A stretch of DNA of 64,000 nt from JBBDMC01 sp963826055 (GTDB lineage Bacteria; Pseudomonadota; Alphaproteobacteria; Rhizobiales; Kaistiaceae): positions 496,001 through 560,000 of the forward strand of contig CAWGVO010000009.1 in assembly GCA_963826055.1 (NCBI GenBank), given 5' to 3'. Positions 57,322 to 64,000 of the stretch are shown piece by piece. Numbering within the stretch: position 1 is the first letter of the stretch; the number at the start of each line of letters is the position of its first letter. Below the pieces are notes generated by a model, which was given only the letters and a program-made list of their open reading frames with translations, made no database searches and was not told the DNA's origin. The translations under genes were made by a program, and so were the position numbers.

Positions 57322-58602
57322 ATGGATCGCCGCTCCGACGCCACCGTCGCCACCGGCCTTGCCGCCGATGCGGCCGAGCGCGGCCTTTCGCCTGCCGGTC
57401 GAGCGGGCCCACGGCAGCGGCGTCGACGGCACGATCGCCTCCGGTGGCGTGAACGTCGGTGAGCGCGTCGTGGTGGCGCGCAGCGGCGCGGCGGCGGCGG
57501 TGCGCGGCATCGTCGTCGACGGTGCAGCCCGCCAGAGCGCGGCCGCCGGCGACGCCGTGACCCTCACTCTCGATCCCGCGGATCGACGTCGTCCCCGGCG
57601 ATCTCCTGGCGCCGCCCGACCACCGGCCGGACCTGTCCGATCAGATTGCCGCCCATCTCGCCTGGCTGGGCGAGGAGCCGCTGCTGCCCGGCCGTCCGTA
57701 TCTCTTCAGGATCGGCGCCCACACCGTCGGCGCCGCCGTCACCGAGCTGAAGCACCGGGTCGAGGCCGACACCTCCAAGACGCTGGCCGCCAAGACGCTC
57801 TCCCTGAACCAGGTCGGCTTCGTCAACCTGTCGCTGGCCGAGCCGATCGCCTTCGACCCGTTCGACGGCAACCGCGGTCACCGGCTCGTTCGTCCTGATC
57901 GACCGCTTCTCCGGCGCCACCGTCGCCGCCGGCATGATCCGCTTCGGCCTGCGCCGCGCCACCAACATTCACTGGCAGGCGCTCGACCTCAACAAGCACG
58001 TGCGCGCCGGGGCCAAGGGCCAACGCCCATGCATCCTGTGGTTCACCGGCCTGTCGGGCGCCGGCAAGTCGACCATCGCCAACCTGGTCGAGCAGAAGCT
58101 CCACCGCCTCGGCCGCCACACCTACCTGCTCGACGGCGACAACGTCCGCCACGGCCTCAACCGCGACCTCGGCTTCACCGACGCCGACCGCGTCGAGAAC
58201 ATCCGCCGCGTGGCCGAGACCGCCAGGCTCTTCGTCGACGCCGGGCTGATCGTGCTCGCCTCGTTCATCTCGCCGTTCCGCTCCGAACGCGACATGGCGC
58301 GCGACCTGGTCGGCGAGGGCGAATTCTTCGAGGTCTACGTCGATGCGCCGCTCGCCGTCGCCGAAGCGCGCGACCCCAAGGGGCTCTACAAGAAGGCGCG
58401 CGCCGGCAAGATCCAGCACTTCACCGGCATCGATTCCCCCTACGAGGTGCCGCTCAAGGCCGACATCCACCTCGACACCACGGCGGCGAGCGCCGAGGAA
58501 CTGGCCGACGCGGTGATCGAGCGCCTGAAGCGCCGGCGGCTATCTCGGCGGCTAGAACAAATCCAGGAAAAGTGGATCCCGCTTTTCCGTCCGGAATTGT
58601 GA
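57322..58602 (+). CDS. cysC: Adenylylsulfate kinase fused to CysN-like beta-barrel domains, GTPase domain absent; frame broken
   Basis: About 426 residues. Residues about 20-215 match domains 2-3 of CysN (FRLPVERAHGSGVDGTIASG, then VEADTSKTLAAKTLSLNQVG). From about 225 a full APS kinase follows: Walker A FTGLSGAGKSTIAN, DGDNVRHGLNRDLGF, FISPFRSERDMAR and GIDSPYE. The N-terminal GTPase domain of CysNC is missing, and ATG 57322 follows a palindromic repeat. It should phosphorylate APS to PAPS. Extra bases near 57387, 57575 and 57873 break the N-terminal part; the kinase frame is intact. Confidence 0.85.
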
Positions 58603-58647
58603 AGAAGAAAGAGATAGAGGGGGAGTCTGCCGGGCCGCTGCGGCGCG

Positions 58648-59495
58648 CTATCCCTTGGCCAGCGCGTCGAATTCCTGCAGCCGCGCGATCAGATCCTCGA
58701 TCTCCGCCAGCGGGATCATGTCGGGACCGTCCGAGTGCGCGTTATCCGGGTCGTTGTGGGTCTCCATGAAGACGCCGGCTACCCCGACCGCCACGGCGGC
58801 CCGCGCCAGTACGCGGCGCGTAACGGCGCTCACCGCCCGTCGATGTGCCGCGCCCGCCCGGCGCCTGGACCGAGTGGGTAGCGTCGAAGATGACCGGCTT
58901 GCCGGTCGCCTCCGCCATCGCCGGAAGGCCGCGCATGTCGACGACCAGCGCGTTGTAGCCGAAGCTCACGCCGCGCTCGGTGACAAGCACGCCTGAGGCG
59001 CCGGCGCGGTCGAGCTTGTCGGCCACCGGCGCCATGTCCCACGGGGCGAGGAACTGTCCCTTCTTGACGTTGACCACCTTGCCCGTCGCCGCCGCCGCGA
59101 CGAGCAGGTCGGTCTGCCGGCTGAGGAAGGCCGGAATCTGGAGGACATCGACCACCTCCGCCACGGGGCGCGCACTGGCCGCTCTCGTGCACGTCGGTCG
59201 TGCACCGGCAGCCCGGTCGCGCGCCTCGACCTCGGCGAGGATCGCGAGGCCTTGCTGCCCGCCCGGCGCCGCGAAAGGCCGAGGCGCTCGTCCGGTTGGC
59301 CTTGTCGAACGAGGCCTTGAAGATCACCCGTCCGCCGCGCCGCGCGGCGATGGCGGCGATACGCTCTGCCATCATCAGCGTATGATCGCGGCTCTCGATC
59401 ACGCAGGGGCCGAGCACGAACGCCAGCGGTCGGTCGTTGGCGATCTCGAACGAACGCTCGCCCGGGCCGGCAATTCGCACGATCGCAGGCTCCAT
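58648..59495 (-). CDS. kdsA: 3-deoxy-8-phosphooctulonate synthase (Kdo8P synthase), frame broken
   Basis: About 282 residues. LGPCVIESRDHTLMMAERI, FKASFDKANRTS, TTDVHES, IPAFLSRQTDLL, NVKKGQFLAPWDM, VTERGVSFGYN and METHNDPDNAHSDGP are all recognisable across frames. It condenses phosphoenolpyruvate with arabinose-5-phosphate. Several single-base errors (about 59280, 59170-59210, 58840) interrupt it. Last gene of a kdsD-kdsB-phosphatase-kdsA operon, starting five bases after the phosphatase stop. Confidence 0.92.
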
Positions 59496-59499
59496 CACC

Positions 59500-60129
59500 T
59501 CATGCTCCGTCGGGCCTGACGTTCCATGCAAGGTGAGCCGCTCGCCGTCTGTCGTCCACCGCGATCACGCCATAGGCGCCGGTGGCGAGCTTGAGCGATT
59601 TCCGGTCCGTCGCCGCAACCGCCGAGCGCCTCGAGCGCCAGGAGCGCGAACCGCGCCGCGCCGTTGCTCGTCACCATCAGGATGTCGCGGCCGCTGTGGC
59701 GTTCGGCCTCGAATTGCTCCGTCCATCCGCGCAAGCCTCGCCTCCGGATCGACCGTCCAGCCCGGCGGCACGATGCCCTCCCGGTCCCACGCCGCGATCG
59801 CCGCCGCACCCAGGCGGGCCACCACCGCCTCCTCGGTCTTGCCCTCGTCGGGGCCGTGATCGACCTCCGTCAGCAGCGCGAGCGGGCGGACCGGTTGTCC
59901 GTCGTCCATCGCCGTCAGGATGGCCTGCGCGGTTGCCATGGCGCGCCTCAGCGGCGCGGCGAAGACGGCATCGAAGCGCGCGCCCTGGCGAAGGAAATGC
60001 CGGCCGAGCGCCTGCCCCTGCGCCTCGCCGGTCGGCGGTCAGCGGCGGGTCGGAGCGCGCGCCGATCCGGCGCGGTGTCTCGCCGCTGGCGAACGTGTTG
60101 CCGTGCCGGACGATGAAGAGCCGCGCCAT
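59500..60129 (-). CDS. Histidine phosphatase superfamily protein within the Kdo operon, frame broken
   Basis: About 209 residues. N-terminal catalytic FIVRHGNTFASGE, TEVDHGPDEGKTEEAVVARL for the acid, and a late MVTSNGAARFALLAL where the second catalytic His of the family (usually xHG) is Asn. The restored C-terminus (YGVIAVDDRRRAAHLAWNV) stops at 59500. At least three indels. It sits where a Kdo8P phosphatase would be expected; no HAD-type KdsC is in this operon. A role in that step is inference only. Confidence 0.75.
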
Positions 60130-60145
60130 GCGCAACCGCGGCTCA

Positions 60146-60965
60146 TCACTCACGCCAGTCGATGAACGGATCGCCGTGGGCGGCGATGGCGCGTTCGGCG
60201 AGGCACACGTCCTCGGCGGTGTCGATGCCCGACGAGGTGAACGGGGTGCTTTCGACCACGACGGCCTCGATCGTCAGCCCCGCTTCCAGCGCCCGCAACT
60301 GCTCGAGCCCCTCCAGCCGCTCGTACGCGCTCGCCGGCGTGGCGGAAAACGCTTCCAGCGCGCCCCGCCGGAAACAATAGACGCCGATGTGCAGCAGAAC
60401 CGGCGACAGCGGCGAGGCCGCCCGCAACGCCGCCTCGTCGCGCATGAACGGCAGGATGGACTTGGAGAACCAGAGCGCCCGCCCGTCGGCGGCCCTGCAG
60501 GCACGTCGTCCCGCTCGCTGGCGTTCTCGCCTTGTCGGCGCGCAGCCGGTCGAGCTGCTCCCAGGTCAAGGCCACGACCGGCGTGGTGATGTCCGCGCGA
60601 CCGGCCCGCGCCGCCGCGACGATCGCCACGATGTGCTCCGGCGCGGCGAAGGGCGCGTCGCCCTGCAGGTTGACGACGAGGGCCGGCTCGCCGCCGAGCA
60701 TCTTGGCGGCGGCCAGCGCCCGATCGCTTCCCGAGGCGATCGCCTTGTCGGTCATCACCGCGGTGAGCCCGAGTTCGGTCACCGCCGCCACGATCCGCTC
60801 GTCGTCGGTGGCAACCACCACCTCGACCCCCGCGAGCGTCCGCGCCGCGGCCAGCGCCACCGCCGCCACCCGCTCGACCAGCATGCGTCCGGCGATCCTG
60901 GTGAGCGGCTTGCCGGGCAGGCGGGTCGAACCGTAGCGGGCCGGAATGACGATGAGATCGCTCAT
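60146..60965 (-). CDS. kdsB: 3-deoxy-manno-octulosonate cytidylyltransferase, frame broken
   Basis: About 273 residues. IVIPARYGSTRLPGKPL, VVVATDDERI, VVNLQGDAPF, then LLHIGVYCFRRGALEAF and SSGIDTAEDVCLAER. It activates Kdo as CMP-Kdo. The middle (about 60480-60540) is out of frame. The start overlaps the kdsD stop by four bases (ATGA). From memory, kdsB sits beside pheA in many relatives; here it is in this operon. Confidence 0.92.
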
Positions 60966-61954
60966 CGCACGAGGCCGGCCCTGAGGCAGTCGTGCAGATG
61001 AACGAGGCCCACCGGCACATCGTCGACGACGACGAACAGGGCGGTGATCTTCGGCGTTGCCGACGGTCATGATCCGCAACGCTTCGCCGAGGCGCGTGCT
61101 GCCGTCCACGGTGATCGGCGAGCGCGACATTACCGCCTCCACCGGCTTGGTCATCAGGTCCGGGCTCATGTGCCGGCGCAGGTCGCCGTCGGTGACGATG
61201 CCGACGATCCTGCCGTCGCCATCGACGACGCCGGTGCAGCCGAAGCCCTTGCTGGTCATTTCGAGGATCGCGGCCTCCATCGTCACGCCGGTCGCCACCA
61301 GCGGCATTTCCTCGTCCGCGATGCATGACCTCGGTGACCGGTGCCAGGGCCGCGCCGAGAGCGCCCCCCGGATGGAACGCCTTGAAATCGTCGGCCCCGA
61401 AACCGCGCCGCTCCAGAAGCGCGACGGCCAGCGCGTCGCCGACGACGGACATCATCGTGATCGACGTCGTCGGGGCGTTGGTGATCGCGCAGGCCTCCTT
61501 GGCGTCGGGCAGCGTGACGACCACGCTGGCGCGCCGCGCCAGGCGCCCGCCGGGGCTCGCCCGTGACCAGCGCAACGGGCACGCCGGCCGTCGCGCAATA
61601 GCCGGCCAGATCGTTGAGTTCGCGCGTCTCTCCCGATTTGGAGAAGAGGATCACCCCGTCGTCGCCGGTGACCATGCCGAGGTCGCCGTGGCTTGCCTCG
61701 GATCCATGGACGAATTGAGCCGGCGTACCGGTGGAGGCGAGCGTCGAGGCGATCTTGCCCGCCACGTGCGCGCTCTTGCCGACGCCGGAAAGCACCACAC
61801 GTCCGCGGACCGCGTAGACCATTTCGACGAGGGCGACGAACTCACGCCCGAGCGCCTCGCGCAAACGCGCCAATCCGTCGATCTCGGCGTCGATGACTCG
61901 GCGGGCCGCGTCCAGGACTTCGTCGTTCGCGGCCAAAGTTCGCTTCCGGCCCAT
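60962..61954 (-). CDS. kdsD: Arabinose-5-phosphate isomerase (SIS + CBS pair), frame broken
   Basis: About 330 residues. SIS domain with VLSGVGKSAHVAGKIAST, FVHGSEASHGDLGM and ILFSKSGETREL, then two CBS domains (PLVATGVTMEAAILEMTSKG; ITALFVVVDDVPVGLVH). It supplies arabinose-5-phosphate for KdsA. Frame breaks near 61555, 61320 and 61050. First gene of the Kdo operon, divergent from waaA. Confidence 0.92.
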
Positions 61955-62107
61955 ATTCGTGCGAAAAGCTTGAACTGCCGAAAAGGTTTAGTGTCTGATC
62001 CGCTTTGGGCACAAGGGCGCGAAATCGCCGCCTGCGGCGCTTGTTTCTTTGACACGCTTGGGGAATGCGGGCATCCAGCGTACGACCGCCGCGGAGGCAA
62101 ACTGTCT

Positions 62108-63399
62108 TTGTTCTACGATCTGGCCGTGTGGTGCATCTCGGCCGTCTATTACGCGCTCTTCACGCCGTTCGCCCGGCCGGACGAGGACCATTTCCGATGG
62201 TTCCGTCGCCGCTTGCGCCCCGAGTTGCCTGCGCCTGGTCGCCGGCGACCGGTGTGGATCCACGGTGTCTCGCTTGGCGAGACCAAGGTGTCGGCCCTGC
62301 TGGCCAGCGCCATCGCCGCGCGTGCTCCGGGGCTTCCCGTCGTCGTGTCATCGTCGACGCGCGCCGGATACGCGCGCGCCACCGCAATTCCCGGCATCGC
62401 CGGCGCTTTCGTGCTGCCGATCGACACCCGCGCCGAGACGGAACGTGTGTTCGATCAGCTCGATCCGGCGGTTCTGGTGGTGATCGAGAGCGAGATGTGG
62501 CCCAACCTTTTCCACGTCGCCGCCCGTCACGGTGTCCCCATCATCATTGCCAACGCGATCATGTCCGATCTTTCGTTCCGCCAGCGGCGTCGCCTGCCGG
62601 CGCGCGTTTGTCGCGCCGCTCGACGCCGTCAAACGTGTCTTCGCGCAGGATGACCGAGTGCGCCGCCAGGTTCAGGGGCCTCGGCGTCCCCGCTCAGGCG
62701 ATCGAGGTTTCGGGCAACCTCAAGCTGTCCGCCGGCAAGCCGCCGCGGCCGGAAGCGGCGGACGATGAGGCACGCGGCGAAACCATCGTCTTCGGCAGCA
62801 TCCATCCCGATGAGGTACCGCGTCTCATGCCCGCCATCCGGCGGGTTCTGGCGGCCCGCGCCGGCGCGCGCGCCGTTCTGGTGCCGCGCCATCCGGCGAA
62901 GTTCACCGAAGCCTCGGTGAGAGCGATGTGCGGTGCCGACGCGGTCTTTGTCTCCGACCTCGGCGCGCTCTCCTCGGCGCCGCGTCTGGCATGGGTCAAC
63001 GCCATCGGCGTGCTGAACGATCTCTACGCGCGCTCGCGGATAGGGGTGGTGTGCGGCACTTTCAACGGCGTCGGCGGACACGATCTCGCCGAACCGTTCC
63101 AGATGGGCGCGCTGGCGGTCTATGGCCCCGGGATCGGCCGTCAGGGTGCGATCCACGCCGCCCTTGTTGCCGCGCGCTGTTCGGTTCAGGTCGCCGGACC
63201 GGTGGAACTGGGCGAGACCCTTGTCACACTGCTTGCCGATCCCGAAGGCCTCCGCACCCGGATCGCCGCGTTTGGCGAGGCCGTCGCGGCCGCGCAGACC
63301 GGGCTCGACTCCGTCGCCGCGGCGATCCTCGACGCGGCGTCCGGCGAGCCCGCGCCGGGCGCCGCAGGCCGGATGCGCCGGAGCCAGCCGGTGGACTAG
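62108..63399 (+). CDS. waaA: Kdo transferase (lipid IVA 3-deoxy-D-manno-octulosonate transferase), frame broken
   Basis: About 430 residues from TTG with GGAGG 10 bases ahead. An N-terminal anchor (LAVWCISAVYYALFTPFA) is followed by the GT30 N domain: WIHGVSLGETKV with the catalytic Glu, STRAGYARA and IESEMWPNLF. The C domain carries SGNLKLS, GSIHPDE, LVPRHPAKF, FNGVGGHDLAEPF. Extra bases near 62600 and 62655 break the frame. It attaches Kdo to lipid A. Divergent from the kds operon. Confidence 0.9.
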
Positions 63400-64000
63400 C
63401 CCGACGTGCGGCGCCAGAAGGTCGATGCGGATCGAGCGGATGTCGGCGCCGGTGGCATCGCCCGGGAATGCCCGGCTCGATGATCAGGTAGTCGTTGCCG
63501 TCGCTGCTGGTGCGCTGGGTCGGCACCCGCCACAGCAGCGCGACATCGACGTAGTCGCTTGACAGGTTGGCGGTCTGCCAGTGGCTGATGGCAACCCCGC
63601 TCTGGTAGGCGAAGCGCATGTTGGCGGCGCCGCGGTCCTTCGACGCGCGGGCCGAGACGATCACGCGGACGTTGCGGCCGGCGAGCAGCGAGGCGACCCC
63701 CGGACCGATCGCCACCTTGGTGCCGGCCGATCCGTCGACGACGAGATGCGGGTGAAGCCGCCTTCGGCGTCGCTGTCGAGACGGACCGGGTTGTCGGGCG
63801 ACGAGCGGAAGATCGTCGGGTCGTGGCCGTCGAAGACGACGAACGACCGCTGGACGTCGAGCGCGGCCGTGGCGTTGCGCGCCGCCGTCGCCGCGTCGCT
63901 GACCTCGCGGTTGACGTCGATCGGCAGCGTCACGCCGGCATCGCCGCCGGGCAGCATGACGTAGACGAAGAAACCGATGAGGACGAGGGCGAGCGCCGCG
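63398..64000 (-). CDS. Membrane-anchored protein of unknown function, 5' end outside window, frame broken
   Basis: Coding starts beyond 64000. The visible part has a membrane helix (ALVLIGFFVYVML), then PIDVNREVSDAATAARNATA, VVFDGHDPTIFRSSPDNPVR, GVASLLAGRNVRVIVSARAS and YVDVALLWRVPTQR. The soluble part looks beta-rich, but I recognise no family. Frame breaks lie near 63745 and 63465; the natural stop is probably the TAG about 63398. Convergent with waaA. Confidence 0.6.

Overview
The window is about 67% GC, densely coded DNA from an alphaproteobacterium, most likely Hyphomicrobiales (Rhizobiales). The evidence is gene order and content: SRP RNA-dnaX-ybaB-recR, def-fmt-truA facing dapD-dapE, rpmH-rnpA-yidC-engB-argB, ald with a divergent Lrp-type regulator, and the dispersed CCCTCCCCTTGCGGGAGGGT and CCCCGCGAAAGCGGGGACCC palindromes. 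I cannot name a genus. No phage, insertion sequence or CRISPR array was seen.

Layout. 0-5 kb: di-haem membrane cytochrome c, pheA, a MazEF-type toxin-antitoxin pair with a broken toxin, and a glycosyltransferase. 4.7-18 kb: housekeeping block (nudC, SRP RNA, dnaX, ybaB, recR, rmuC, def, fmt, truA, dapE, dapD). 18-22 kb: two convergent cyclic-di-GMP genes. 22-29 kb: CNNM/CBS transporter, HAD nucleotidase, argB, engB, yidC, rnpA, rpmH. 29-32 kb: a lipoamide-dehydrogenase-like flavoprotein lacking its redox cysteines, overlapping a histidine kinase, then tRNA-Arg. 33.4-35.6 kb: a three-gene membrane operon built around a MotA/TolQ-like and an ExbD/TolR-like protein with no known function. 36-54.4 kb: reductive pyrimidine catabolism (hydrolase, dihydropyrimidinase, ABC importer, PreT/PreA, beta-alanine aminotransferase, semialdehyde dehydrogenase), with unrelated genes inserted. 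54.4-64 kb: lrp/ald, PAPS-related genes (cysQ and an unusual cysC fusion, plus a sulfotransferase at 50.8 kb), a Kdo synthesis operon (kdsD-kdsB-histidine phosphatase-kdsA) and waaA.

How the genes work together. Uracil or thymine imported by the 38.8-42.9 kb transporter would be reduced by PreTA, opened by the dihydropyrimidinase, decarbamoylated by the M20-type hydrolase, transaminated, and oxidised to an acyl-CoA. Two of these transcription units share the same promoter and a TetR/RutR-like dyad at identical spacing, so they probably form one regulon.

Data quality. Several genes in the first 38 kb carry single-base deletions. From 38 kb on, and very densely from 51.5 kb to the end, nearly every gene needs single-base indels (mostly one extra base) to restore its frame, including essential genes such as kdsA and waaA. 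I read these as consensus errors, not pseudogenes, and give gene spans from first start to restored stop.
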